Shown here: positions 48,990 through 61,121 of the stretch, in pieces | Numbering within the stretch: position 1 is the stretch's first letter | How the letters are laid out: each line of letters begins with the position of its first letter | Assembly: GCF_907165205.1 (NCBI RefSeq) | Contig: NC_058194.1 | Span: forward strand, 21,328,856 to 21,392,855 | Length of the DNA: 64,000 nucleotides | Direction of reading: 5' to 3' | Source of the DNA: Coccinella septempunctata | Taxonomy: Eukaryota > Arthropoda > Insecta > Coleoptera > Coccinellidae | Notes under the pieces: model-generated | What the model saw: the letters and a program-made list of their open reading frames with translations, nothing else | Databases searched by the model: none | What the model was told of the DNA's origin: nothing | Made by a program: the position numbers and the translations under genes

Positions 48990-51900
48990 TTATTTTTGTT
49001 TTAGAGTACTTGAAGATTTCAAAACTCTACTTTGTACTTTTCCTTGAAGTAATTTCATTTTCACTTCTTTTGTAAAAAGTCTCTCCCTATGTAGTTGTTC
49101 TTTAACCCTCCTGGGCATCTCGTCCACAAAATAGTAAATTCCACCAATGATCATTAAAATAACATTCTGAAATTAAAAGGTCAGCAATTTATAGGATGAA
49201 TTTTTTGAGTCACCTCAAAAATCATAACGAATGTGAATTTCCATATTAGCACCAAATAGTGGTCGTCCGTTCTTTCATATTTTTTTGGATGTTCGGAAGG
49301 ATACCTGTAACCATGATAAAGGCATTCTGTGATATTCTCTTTTCCAGTTGCAATCTGTTGTTTCTTGGGCAAATCCTCGATTGCAAAGCCTATGGAAATA
49401 TAGATTAGATACAACAATAATTAGTAGAGGTTCCAGTTAGCCAGAGTTGTCTCTGCATTTAGCAGTAGTCTCGCATAGTAAGTGTGATTTCTGAGAAAAG
49501 CACGTGGCCAATTTGTTGCGTGGAAAGTGGCTCTTTGTTTTCCTCTCTTTCATATTTTCTTATACATCTACAAATATCCTGTAGGAGGCATAAGAGATCA
49601 TCAAATCCAAAAATCACAGGACAGGGGCCGTACAACATAGAAAAAGTAAAAGAACGAAATTTTTATCTATGAGAAATTTTAACCTCAAAAACAAAAATTA
49701 ACCTCTTTGCCATCAGTTCTCGAATGTAAATAAAATTTAGGCTTATTTTAATTATTTTGGATCTTTATTGGCTTTCATAATGAGTTTTTGTGGCTATAAG
49801 AGTGAAATTCGCGAAGGTGATACAGTGATATTATATTTGACTATAAATCAATATTATAGTATAGAGGCTAAAAACACAACTTTGAGTAAAAAAGGACTAC
49901 CAATTCAAAACGTTGTTCAGACACCTTACGGGTCCTTAGCATGTGGTGATTTAATTGGAAAAAAGTTTGGCACTAAAATTCAACTTAAGAAAGGTTGGGC
50001 GTATATTCTCCAGCCTACTCCTGAATTTTGGACCGAAATTTTACCTCATCGAACACAAATTATTTACACTCCAGATGTTAGCATGATTCTACTGTTTTTG
50101 GAATTGAAGCCTTCTAGCATTGTGATAGAAAGTGGTACTGGTAGTGGTTCACTTTCACATGCAATTATAAGAAAGATAAAACCAAGTGGACATTTATACA
50201 CTTTTGATTTTCATGAAACTAGAGTAGAAATTGTGCGAAAGGAATTTGCAGACCACGGTCTCAGTGATTTTGTTACTGTTCAAACCAGGGATGTGTGCAC
50301 AACTGGATTCGGTGAAGAGTTACATGGCAAAGTTGATGCAATATTCTTAGATCTGCCTCAACCATGGTCAGCTGCGAACTTCACCCGTGAAATGTTCAAA
50401 AGTCGTGGTGGGCGATTATGTTCATTTTCTCCATGCATTGAACAAGTACAAAAAATGTGTGGTGTTTTATCAAACTTGGGATATCAAGAGATACAAACTA
50501 TGGAAATTCTTCAATCAAATTTTGCAGTTCAAAAGAGGAAGATGAACGTACTAAATTTGAATATGTTAAAAACTCCCAACCCAAATGAAAAAGAGAATGA
50601 CAAAACTGAAAAGGAATTTTCAAATTTTGTCACCTCAGTACCACCAAACTCTTTACCAGGACATACAGGCTATTTGACGTTTGCTACATTTCCTCCTACT
50701 CATTCTATTTATTGTAATAATTTAAATAAAAATGTATAGTGTTTTTATTATTTTGTTTTGCTTTATTTTTCAACAGTGTTGAAACAGAGTCATGATGGAG
50801 AAATTTCGCACTTATGTCACTTGTATGTGTTGTTTTATTCTTTATTTTTGATGTTAAAATTAGATAATGGCTAAATAGCCGTAAAATTATCGATTGCAAA
50901 TGAAATTATGGGACTTATTTTGAAAGAGGTTGGACCAACCAATTTTGAAATTGAGCTGTATACATACCTATATAGGTATACTGATAATAAGGACATATGT
51001 GCTTATCAAATTTTGGGATTACCCACTTGAAAATTTTCATTTTAACTTACGTGAAAAAGTAAAATTGAAGAAACCTTCTGTCCCTCTGTGATAAACAGCG
51101 TTGTAAACTACGCCTTGAATGAAACTTGTATTGAAAGCGACAAGAAAAGCCTGAAAATATCAAGCTAATTTATGCTAATCAAAGAATATATTGAAATTCT
51201 AATGTTATTCTATACTTGGAAACACTAAACAACTTACATTACAGACGATGCTGAAGTAAGATGCAAATTTAATTATATCGTTCCAAGCGCCAATTCCATT
51301 GATCATATTCGGCGCTGGTCTTCGATATCCTCTCACCAATTTTATAGCATCTGATCTAAACTCCATAAAGTTATTGAAGATAGCTATAACGCCAACAAGG
51401 GGAAAAGCAGCCATGAAGAAGGACACATATCCAAATTGTAAGACTGAAAAATAGTTAGTTGATGATGAAATGATACGATTTTGGAACCTTTATAGTTTGG
51501 GTTATCCATGTTTTCCTTGTTATCTGGTAACTTGGACGATTTTTATAAATTGGTTCTTTCGATACACGTTCTACCCACTGACAGAAAATGGCTGAAGACA
51601 CAGTGCAAAAAAATGAATAGTTCAAAAACTCAATAATAAAATTCGTCCAAATTATTCACAACATTTTTTCGAAGTTGTAACCACAGTCATGCTGTTCCAA
51701 ATTGTTCGTACAACCTTACCCAACGTAAAAAAGATGGGGTCAAAATACGGTAGCAGTAATAGCACTTTATCAACGGACAATGTCACAAGCACTTCCAATA
51801 CCTCGCTCGATAGGCCAATGGTTCAAATTATCCAAAAAATTCATTCAGATTATCTCGATTGTACTGAACGCAAACAATGACGGTTTAGTCCATTTGTTTT

Positions 51901-54900
51901 ATTTTACCGCGGCATCTTGAATATTTTATAGACGATTTTTGATGCAAAGATTTTATGGGGGATACCCTCCATAAAATAGGCCTTGACTGCACTAATATTG
52001 CACTATCCATTTTTTCAGAACTCCTCTTGGATCATATTATTTGCTGCCGTTTCATATATTAAGTTTGGTGCCGGAAGCTATGAGATTTTCAAAAGTAAAT
52101 GGTTCTTGCTACGTAGCATGCTTTTTTTGAAAGACAGGGAAATCGTGAACATTGTACAACTGAATGAAAGCCAACACGTATATGCGCATCTACTCCCGTT
52201 GGCTTTGCCGATGAGATTTTGGCGATCGGCACAAAGCGGCATATTGTGGATGTAGCAATAAGTAGATGAAATATTAGTTATCCACTAGTTATGCCACTGA
52301 TTCACTTACTCATCTCTGAAAATTCGCATGCCCAAGATTGTTCGTTAGTTTTCTCCAAATAATATTCTTTTTCCCAGGATGGCACATACATTTTTGTCTC
52401 AGTTACAGTTTTTGTTTGTGAAGCCGAAAAAAGCATATCTTTTATCTACAAATAGTCATTATTAGTATTTTTTCACATATTCATACACATTCATATTTGC
52501 TTTTTGTTTGTAATTGACGCTGAATCATTGCAAGATCAACAACCAAAAGCTGATGAATTTGAATGAGGCAATAGAATTGAATATAAATCTAAATCAAGTT
52601 GAATTTAAATCGAAACGTTTTTGCGTTATATAGATATCTCAATTTCTCACACATCTCGATATTGCTCCAAAAATATTTCCTCCTATACTTTTTAATGACA
52701 TCACGACACATAGCTGGATAGCTAGAATCAATATGCAACCAGTTGGAAAACAATAATCCTTTTCAAATATCGCTGCTAGGAAAATAGAGTCAGGAGAAGC
52801 GTTGAGTTGCCCCTATAATGATGAAGATCGCGTTTTAAAACTTTCAATCATGTATAAATATAAGAATCAATTTTTGGAAGATACGAAAAACGAGAAAAAA
52901 ATCACTTACCCTCAGAAATGCTGTGTACAAAATGGGAATATAGTTATTGATGAATCCAAAAAGATATATTTTACTAATTACGCTATCATTGTACTGCTTT
53001 TGAGTTTTAGGGACTTCCATATCTGTTAACCAAACTGAAAGTTTTATGTAGAACTAGAAAACATTAGGAGTAAAATGATGAACGAAATGTGTGTTGTCAT
53101 TTTACCAATGAGAAGACTTTGATGAAAATGACTTGAAAAATTGAGTAAATTACAGTGGTCCAGAAGGTAGACATAGGTTCGTGTTCCGGATTCATGAGGG
53201 ACATAAGCCAATTCTTCAGAAGAACGAGGAGAAAGACATACGACGAAACTAGTAAAACCTGTAAACAGCAAATATTCATGCGTAAATTTGCAATTGCAAG
53301 TTAAAGAAAATAAATCGAAAGTATTATTATACGCGGAGTGCGTTTGACAGTAGTGTTTTTAGTATTTTTAACTAGAAGGCCGTAGATCTCACTAATTGGT
53401 AGGTTTATAACTTTTAGTGAGATACACCTTTACGGGTTCATTCGCTCTTGAACCGGGCTCAGGCCTACGCTGCTCAAGAAATGTCGAGTGTTTCGTCGAG
53501 TATTAATTCCCAAGTTGGCCAAATTACCGCTTTTATTTAGGATGTTTCTGCACCTCAAGTTTTTTGCGGAAGAGACATTTCCTCTTTCATAACTTGAGAT
53601 GAAATTCTTTCGAAAAATACCCATATCTGACGAGCAAAAAAATCTAAAACATGGACCCAAGATTCCGGTAAATTTCACAACTCGAAAACGACTGGATTGA
53701 TTCTTTTACCATATATAATAGAAAGACTTCGTCACCCTTCAGATGATCATCAACGTGAAAATTTTCAACACGATAGAGATTGCAAATTGCGAACTCTAGC
53801 GTGATCATAACAATTTTTTCGAAAAATTTGCATAACTAAAAGCCGTTTTTCCGATTTCCAACCAAGTCAATAGGCTTCTAACACCGTGTATAATACTGCG
53901 TCGGGCAATATCATTCTTTTTTATGTTCTGGTTCTCTTCAGATCTGACAAGAGAAGACACGAGAGAGAAAAATTATTCATTTCTTACCATCAAAAAGACG
54001 ATGAAATATGTGAAACTGTATCGTAATATTTTGATACCATGAGGGACGTAGGGTTCAACCTCCCCTGTTATATTGGACTTCTTCCTATAGGTACTTTTAT
54101 CTTTGTAATCATACCTGCAATATTTAAAATTGAGAATTTAAAAATGGGTATAAGCTAATGAATTCATATCGATTAATTTCATTTCACATATAGTTGATAA
54201 TGGTGGACATTCCGTAAATTGCATATTAATTTTCAAGAAATGTAAATTTTTGTCCATAAACCCTCCTTTTACTTAAAAATTCGTCGAGACCGAACGGTTG
54301 CACTGGGGTCGTTAACATTTCGAGATTTTTTACAAGAAGTTGCTCTTTCAGAATATGTAACCGCCTTCCGACTCCGAGAACTACTAGGTATTTATATAGG
54401 GCCGAGCTTAGAGGTTTTCAAAGTCGGAGAAACAAAATAAGTGGCGTTATATCCAATATTAGCACTCATATTGTCCCTATATTTAATGTTAAATATAAGT
54501 ATTTGTCTTGATGATGATGAAGTTTTTTACCTTATCTTATATTCAACATCTGCATGATGAACATTCCATCTGACACTTAGAGTGCATTCTTTTCTCCTCC
54601 AGCTTTCAAGGAATACTGTAACTATGTTATTCAGACTTTATGATTAATATTTTATCGAATATAGTATATGTTGCGTTAGTGATATGGTTATTGCCATTAA
54701 ACAGATGAAGATATGGCAATGATGCCTGGTGTAGACAAACTTCAAACACTCCTCGTTGAATTAGATGCCCGTGAGTTACTGAGCATTAGAACAAATTGCA
54801 ACAAAGACCAGAACTACCATAGCTACCCTGTAGAGACGACTGGTACAGACATAAGAGTCAAGAGTCATAAACATCTGACAGAGCCAATTCAAGCAGGTTC

Positions 54901-57338
54901 CAAGCCGAGATATTTTTCTAGACTGATGGTATATGTACCAGCACCATTGAGAGGAAAGTGGACTGGAATAAGGTCAATAGAATCCCCACAACTACTGGCA
55001 AAGAGCGAATAAATGAAACTTGACCCTAATATTATAGGGCAGTCGCATACTTGGTGCGCCAAACAGGGTTCGCAGAAGAGGATCCTCAGATCAATAAAAA
55101 ATTTTGATCTGTGAGAGGATCTCAGAATATTCAAACTCCAGTATAATATACTTTTTACTCCAAGGGCAGATAGTAAATGGTGAAATTCAGCTCATAGAGA
55201 GATGTGTATGTGTATAATGTGATTTTTTTTGGAATTGCAGGTGACCTAACATATCCTCGAAAAAAAAAACTTAGAATTACCATACCCCAAATGGAAATAA
55301 TAACAGCATAAATCACATTATTGTAGTTGCCGATAACGAATTCAGCTTTCGTCGTACTACAATACTTGGATATACGTAATAATCGGCACATGTCTGTATC
55401 GCACATGGGACATAGGTATTCTTCAGACGAACACAAATCTTCTCTGGAAAAATAAAATGGATTTAATCTCTTTTTTAATGAAAGAGTAACTGTTATACGA
55501 TCTAATTCAAGTCGCCATTTCAATACACGTGTACCATATATTGTTTGGTGATAAACATGGCGCTGTATTGCTCTTTCTGAAATATATACTTACAGAAATG
55601 TTGATGGATATACTAATAGAAGGATTCCATTGACGCATAATACAATTATTCCAACAATGGCTACCACAATTAGCAGATGATTGTAGTGTTCGAACCAAGC
55701 AAAATAAAATGCCATATCTGTACCAAAATATTTCGCTACCAAATTTATGGGTTGCTCTTTGTACCACATAGAATAATTGGCCCAATATTTTGTTAGAAGC
55801 TAAAATATTCAAATCACCATGAACTACTTACACAAGGATTATAAACCAACCAAGGATTTTATAGACTATAATCCTTGCTCAATGTGTACTGATGTTACTT
55901 ATTGGTGTTTAAATAGAAGTACATACAGCGACCATTTGATATTTTGAACACCAGATCGTCATTGCGCACTATATAACGTCTTGGCAAATCTGCTGCCGAT
56001 ACATAGGGTATAAATTCATACAAACGCAAAAAATAGTGTGTCTTTCATATACCTTTTTTTGAGCAGCGTCTGTTTAGCTACAGTTCCCTGAAGATGGCAC
56101 CTGAATAGAAATTTTGATTTTTTTCTTCAGAAACTAGAAAATTGCACTGCCAACAAGGCAGGCCAAACAGGGGCTGCCTGAAAAAAATATCAAATACCCA
56201 CACTATTTCTTGACAAGGAATCACCCCTAAAATTTTCGCAATTATTCATTATTTACACCCTGTATATTAAGACATATTATATCTGTATACCTACCTAATA
56301 TATATACATACCTTCCCGAAAATTTACACCCTTACACTGATAGAATTTCAAAGTACTTTCTATTCTTACCTGACGGTCATTCAAGTTCTCTTGCTTCACA
56401 TCTGTCCATTGCCAAGGACCATCATGTAGAGGAAATGAATCTTTAATATAGCCGAGCTTAGTCATTTTGTCCAAACCATACACTTCTCTATCATCAATTG
56501 TGAGCGGATCTGACAGTAGCTTATTGAGCAGCACAATTTTTTCACAACTTGTTGGCTGTCTTGAAATCAAATAGATGAATGTGAACAAAGCAATTTCTAG
56601 TAAAACAGAGTTTTGGTTAATTGATAGTCTCCTCAATCTGGAGAAAAATTTCCAGAAATTATAGTGTCCAGTATTCAAAAATTATGCATACTACGAAAAA
56701 AAGTTTCTATGGAAGTCTGCTGAAAACAAATTTGGGATGATGAAAAATCATACCCTTTCCGCTTGAAAACATCTCCATTTTCTTTAGTCAACTCTGTTTT
56801 ACGGAAACGACATCTGAAAAAGTTATGGGGAATGAAGTTATGTCCCGCATTATCTATATCAACATCATATAAATTGGCTAGATGTTTTATGACTTCATCT
56901 GTCGCATGCATTTTCAAATATACCAAACTCGAATCCTGAAATCCAATTCAAGAAACATTGTAAATGGTTCATCGAAATATTCTGATTTTTAATAAAAAAA
57001 TAAAAAATCTAAACCCATTGAAACCCGGTCAAATCTGTCTCCTAAGAAATGGTGACTACAAAATTGATGCTTTTCCATTACCTATAAGAAAATCTTCATA
57101 AAGAGTCACTCACCATAACACCAATCTCGAATTCAAACTCAAGTCCTTGCAATTCTAAATAACTCAGATAATCCAAGACCTTTCCTAGTACTTCTTTTTT
57201 GTAAATAGCAGTATCTTGAAGTACTAAAACGTAATGTATCCTACGAGTACCATCGCGAAAATGGTATGGTGTTGGTTCGGTATCATCATCTTTTCTGAAT
57301 TTACGTAAACTGAATAACTTCTGTTCTATCTCATGCAT
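48990..57338 (-). CDS. Anoctamin / TMEM16 family membrane protein (15 exons)
   Basis: TMEM16 proteins are ten-helix dimers acting as calcium-activated chloride channels or lipid scramblases. Exons on the - strand: 57338-57114, 56935-56754, 56637-56370, 55799-55594, 55443-55286, 54621-54531, 54114-53988, 53258-53106, 53053-52910, 52812-52651, 52445-52310, 51443-51238, 51150-51051, 49389-49214, 49166-48990; every junction keeps phase and the protein has 836 residues. Family signatures in order: DGTRRIHYVLVLQ, FPLHDG, KYFGTDMAFYFAWFEHY, CPMCD, SIWVTVFLESW, WLTDMEVPKTQKQY, FINNYIPILYTAFLRG, FMEFRSDAIKLVRGYRRP, YHGYRYP. In helix 8 the Glu/Asp pair (EFRSD) is kept. However, the acidic residue usual after GCxx in helix 7 is hydrophobic here (GCILILAIQL), and the helix 6 acidic position before WLTDME also looks lost, so calcium gating may differ. 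The subfamily is not assigned. The tRNA methyltransferase gene lies in its 51050-49390 intron. Confidence 0.92.
49780..50739 (+). CDS. TRMT61A: tRNA (adenine58-N1)-methyltransferase catalytic subunit
   Basis: Intronless, 319 residues. It is the SAM-dependent catalytic subunit that pairs with TRMT6 to make m1A58 in the T-loop of tRNAs, including initiator tRNA-Met. Visible motifs: an N-terminal barrel (IREGDTVILYL), QTPYGSLACGDLIGKKFG, IIYTPDVSMIL, SAM-binding ESGTGSGSLS (117-126), and the catalytic DLPQPW with Asp191; the C-terminus has GHTGYLTFATFPP. I chose the ATG at 49780 because MSFCGYKSE fits the family start and no ATG precedes it in frame. The gene lies wholly inside an intron of the - strand anoctamin gene. 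Lack of introns in a nested gene could reflect an old retroposition or simple intron loss. Confidence 0.95.
   Translation: MSFCGYKSEIREGDTVILYLTINQYYSIEAKNTTLSKKGLPIQNVVQTPYGSLACGDLIGKKFGTKIQLKKGWAYILQPTPEFWTEILPHRTQIIYTPDVSMILLFLELKPSSIVIESGTGSGSLSHAIIRKIKPSGHLYTFDFHETRVEIVRKEFADHGLSDFVTVQTRDVCTTGFGEELHGKVDAIFLDLPQPWSAANFTREMFKSRGGRLCSFSPCIEQVQKMCGVLSNLGYQEIQTMEILQSNFAVQKRKMNVLNLNMLKTPNPNEKENDKTEKEFSNFVTSVPPNSLPGHTGYLTFATFPPTHSIYCNNLNKNV
51689..51880 (+). CDS. Uncharacterised 63-residue frame in an anoctamin intron
   Basis: An ATG-started frame on the strand opposite the anoctamin, between its exons at 52445-52310 and 51443-51238. The product is Ser/Thr/Asn-rich in the middle with basic ends. 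I recognise no family, and frames of this length are common by chance here. It is listed because its codon content looks less A+T-biased than nearby intron sequence. It is most likely not a gene. Confidence 0.12.
   Translation: MLFQIVRTTLPNVKKMGSKYGSSNSTLSTDNVTSTSNTSLDRPMVQIIQKIHSDYLDCTERKQ
54713..55135. other. Higher-G+C, repeat-like block in an anoctamin intron
   Basis: This block has clearly higher G+C than the flanking intron. It holds a 99-codon frame on + (54713-55012) with no recognisable domain. Next to it lies a hairpin, GAGGATCCTCAGATCA near 55079 facing TGATCTGTGAGAGGATCTC-like sequence near 55104. An inserted mobile element or a captured fragment would explain the shift in composition; no terminal repeats or transposase motif were found. 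Confidence 0.3.
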
Positions 57339-58117
57339 TTTTTCACATTGGAAGTTTTTTCCTTTTTGAGAGAAACTAAATGAAAGTTGTCATTTTCACC
57401 ATAGAGATATTATATGTATGAAAAGCAGATTACGATTGTCGCAATTTCAACAGATTTTACTAGAAATGAAATATTTGTCCCAATAAATCCCCATAACTAA
57501 CGATTACAAAATTTTTTGAAAGGGACTCCGAATTCCAGTAATTCAGAAAACTCAGCTGGCTGGATTCTGACCAAAATCATTATAGGCTTCGTCCCGCTTC
57601 AGATGAGCACCATCCTGTAAAATTTTTTTTCAAAATGTAGTGGAGCGCATAACAAGCGCCTTTAAGCTATGGAGGTGCTTGTTAATAAGCTTTACCCAGA
57701 GACTTTCTCTATGGCTTTACCCCCATGAAATTTCATGATACCGTCAATCATTCTATGTAGTTTCAACCAACATCCCTATGGTGTGGAGTTATACTCAATA
57801 TTATGAGACAAATGAACCACCCCTTCTAAAAAAAAAAAAATATATATTGCATAACATATTTTATTCCAAAATAATCAATTTCAACATCATATATAATTTA
57901 AATCACGTTTATACCCTGAATAAGTACGTATTGCTCCATATATTTATAATTATTGTTCTTAAATTATATTATTTCACACACAACCACATGAAAATCTCCT
58001 TGAAATTGCTGCTTATCAATATGAAATCGTAATAAATGCTTAATAAAGTGAAAAACTATGTCCGAGTTTAAAAAAAATTGTATAACATAAATGGAATGTC
58101 GAAGAACACAAAAAGAA
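57339..58117. other. Intergenic region between the anoctamin and sphingosine-1-phosphate lyase
   Basis: The left part should hold the promoter and 5' UTR of the anoctamin gene, and the right part the 3' UTR of the lyase, with a reversed AATAAA near 57859-57864. An in-frame stop upstream supports the anoctamin start at 57338, although a 5' coding exon cannot be excluded. Nothing else is evident. Confidence 0.55.
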
Positions 58118-61100
58118 TTACGTTGTAGAATTATTGCATTTCTCTTCCTCATCTTCACATGGATGGTAATACATTGCATCTATGTAATAATTGATGAATT
58201 CGCCCACAAGGGATCTATCGGGTACGATCTGCGCAGCTCCATAGAGCGCCAACTGTAAAAAAAGTCCAACTTAGACGACAATACACTTCCCAACATATTT
58301 TTTTTCTGATGTATAACGTATATTTTTAGCATATTTATTTGATGATGTCTTACCCCCCCTTCTACCGGTTTCTCTGGTTTCTTCATCAGCTCCCGGACAA
58401 TGTTTTCAACATCGCTAATGAACTTCTCGGCAACTCCAGGTTGTGTATGTAAATGGGTTACTGCAAGATGCACACTAGAAACGGATTGGATTTTTTTATT
58501 ATTCTCGCAATACCCAAACTGGAATATATGTTCTATACTGAATCGCTCAAATACTCATATTAGTGAAAACCACATTATTCAGTTTGTAGTTCAATTTCCA
58601 TCAATTCATAAAACGGTTCACTTTTTCTGTATATTTTTGAGAGCCACCTACCCTGAAGGAAATTGGAGAGTATTCAAATTCCAACCAAGTTTTTTCATGT
58701 CCGTCGCCAGTCTATAAATTTCGAATATTTTCGAACCAAAGGCAACTACACTAGTAACAGGCTGTCCAAAAATAAAAAGTCCTTCCACTTGTCTTAGCCT
58801 TTCTTCGATAAATTTGGTAGTACTCAAAATATCCCTTGTTGCCTGTATATATCCATCTGTCCCAAAATATAAGAGGGTTGCCCAGCAAGTTGTAATGTTA
58901 GCTCCAGCTCGAGAACCGTTTACAGCAGGAGAACCGTACACACCACCTGGCCAGTCAGTGGTTACGGTATATTGGTAATGTCTAAATCTGAAAATGAAAA
59001 CTTTTGATAACCACAATAAATCCGTTCAAAACCTTGTTTTAAGTCTGACAAATATTTACAAGGTAGTTGAGTTTTAGTAATTTCAATTCTTACTCTTTGT
59101 TTCTGTATAAAACTACAGAAGAACCTTTTGGAGTGAAAGCGTATTTATGTGTATCTGCTGATATACTAGATACTCCAGGCAGTTTGAAATCATACGGAGG
59201 GATGCTATATCCGGCTTCTTCCATAAACACTGTTAGAAATCCACCAAGGCAGGAATCAACATGAACAGGTATATTGTACTTTAAACCCAATTTTGATATT
59301 CCTTCTATATCATCCATGGTACCATAAGGGAAATTTGGAGCTGAGCCTCCAAGCTTAAAAACAAATCAAGACTTCAATCTATCAACCCGAACATATGAAA
59401 GTTTTGGGAATAAATAAATATATGTCGTTGTGACTCACCATAACTGTATTCTTAGTAATAGCCTTCTCCATCAATTTGAGATCCACCTTGCATGTTATTG
59501 GGTCTACAGGTACATATTTGATCTTTATACAAAAATATTGCGCTGCTTTGTCAAAAGCAGAATGGATTGTACGGGGTACCACCATTTCTGGCTTTTTTAT
59601 TCCTTTTGTTTTTCTCATAAAATCCCTCCATGTTTTACAGGCCATTAAAATCGATTCAGTTCCCCCTGTTGTAACCTAAAATTATTCAATTTTTTTCCAC
59701 AAAATCATTGTAATATCCAATGATTTGAATAGCAAGATACAAAAAATCGATTTGAGAAATCACATAACTTCAGGAAAGCCCATTCAGAAAAACAAAGTGC
59801 GGAAAAGTGTTCAAAAACCCACTCTAGCAAAAAAAGTAATATTGGTACAAAATTCCGTGATGTCACTTGAAAACAACTTTCGAGAGAAAGTTGCGTAGTT
59901 AATTGCACTTACAGTACCACAAGTTTCGGTATCACCATGAAACAAGTCTGCTGCCATCCTTATAACTTCAGTTTCCATTTTGCATACTCCAGGAAATACG
60001 TCACAGTGCAATGGGTTAGTGAAGAAAGTACTTTCATACACTTTGGTCAGTAGTTTTTGCCACTTGGGATCAAAATAATAGACAGATCCAGATACCAGCC
60101 CATCTCTCCAGTTGTAGTCACCTAAATTGAAAATATGGCTGATACAATGAAAATAAATATCAAGGGTTTCGTACCAGAAGGGACATTCACGAAATTGCGA
60201 TAAAAAAATTTCATAATGTTATTTGAGGAGCGATCCAGAAGTGCTCAGCTGCTCAGCAATCTCAGCATAATTAATATTTCCCATGAAGTTCAGAAAGGAT
60301 GAAAATACTCAGATTTTAAATCTACATCAGAAACAAATTTTTTGATTTGTTTTGAACAAAAATTTTTAATCTAGTTGGATATCTTATTACAGAGAAGGTG
60401 CTTAATAACAGGAAGATACTTGGATCTATTAACTGGTACATATGTATTGTAATTGAATTAATTTTTCAACTGAAACATGAATTCCAAAAGGGCATAAACA
60501 ACTTTGAAATCATTTGGGGATGTATTAATTTAAAAATAAAGGTGAGATATTTATCCATATAAGAGCAGTATTAGCATTGTTGTAAACTACTCTTTATATT
60601 AATCACTTCTGAGAAAAAATGAGGTGATAGAATATTAATTACTATAATTGAGAACAGTTTGCAATTATAAATAAAGAAAAACTCACCTAATTTCAAATTT
60701 TCCTCAAGTAAACTTAGTATTTCTTCAGTTTTCAGACCTTTTTTAGGAAGGCCTCGTAAATAGGATAATTTCTTTGTCCTTTCACGATGATCATTCCTGA
60801 AAGCTTCTAAAACTTCTTTCTTCTTGGAATCAATTTCTTTTCTCACACTAGGAATGAGTTGCAAAAGATCAAAAAAAGTTCTTTTTCCTCTTTCCACTAA
60901 ACCTTATAGGATTAGAATGTTATCAACTATATTTCACTATATCATTATTCAAAATAAAATATATAATACTTACTATCATCATCACATAAAAATCGGTAGA
61001 GCCAGGATAGTAATAATACTGAACTAGTGGTAATTGTTACTATATGCCATGGTTCTTTACCTACAAATATTTGATTAATTCCGATCCTAGCTTGATTCAG

Positions 61101-61121
61101 AGGTACTTTGACTAAATCCAT
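58118..61121 (-). CDS. Sply: Sphingosine-1-phosphate lyase (8 exons)
   Basis: PLP-dependent enzyme of the endoplasmic reticulum that splits sphingosine-1-phosphate into a fatty aldehyde and phosphoethanolamine, the exit step of sphingolipid breakdown. Exons on the - strand: 61121-60974, 60902-60687, 60121-59913, 59675-59439, 59353-59094, 58987-58652, 58474-58354, 58252-58118; 553 residues, normal for the family. A short lumenal start and one membrane anchor (VTITTSSVLLLSWLYRFL) precede the catalytic domain. Motifs: DYNWRDGLVSGSVYY, TGGTESILMACK, SAPNFPYGTMDDI, HVDSCLGGF with Asp303, and the PLP lysine Lys340 in SADTHKYAFTPKGSS; then TVTTDWPGGVYGSP and LHTQPG. All key residues are present. Exons 2 and 5 use less usual AAG acceptors (CTATAAG, TTTTAAG), yet frame and motifs are continuous. 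The C-terminus is acidic (EDEEEK). Confidence 0.95.

Noticed and set aside
51983..52255. 90-codon frame on + in an anoctamin intron
   Set aside because: It lacks an ATG near its start, has no recognisable domain, and is within the range expected by chance.
53005..53053. Alternative acceptor CTTTCAG near 53032 for an anoctamin exon
   Set aside because: It breaks the phase after the preceding exon; the acceptor TTTTCTAG at 53054 keeps the frame and gives FYIKLSVWLTDME as expected for the family.
53430..53678. 82-codon frame on - in an anoctamin intron
   Set aside because: It is between exons that splice to each other in phase, and contributes no TMEM16 sequence. It may be part of an old repeat, but I could not name one.
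55507..55812. 101-codon frame on - overlapping an anoctamin exon
   Set aside because: The true exon (55799-55594) is read in another frame and gives the TMEM16 motif KYFGTDMAFYFAW; this frame is a shadow.
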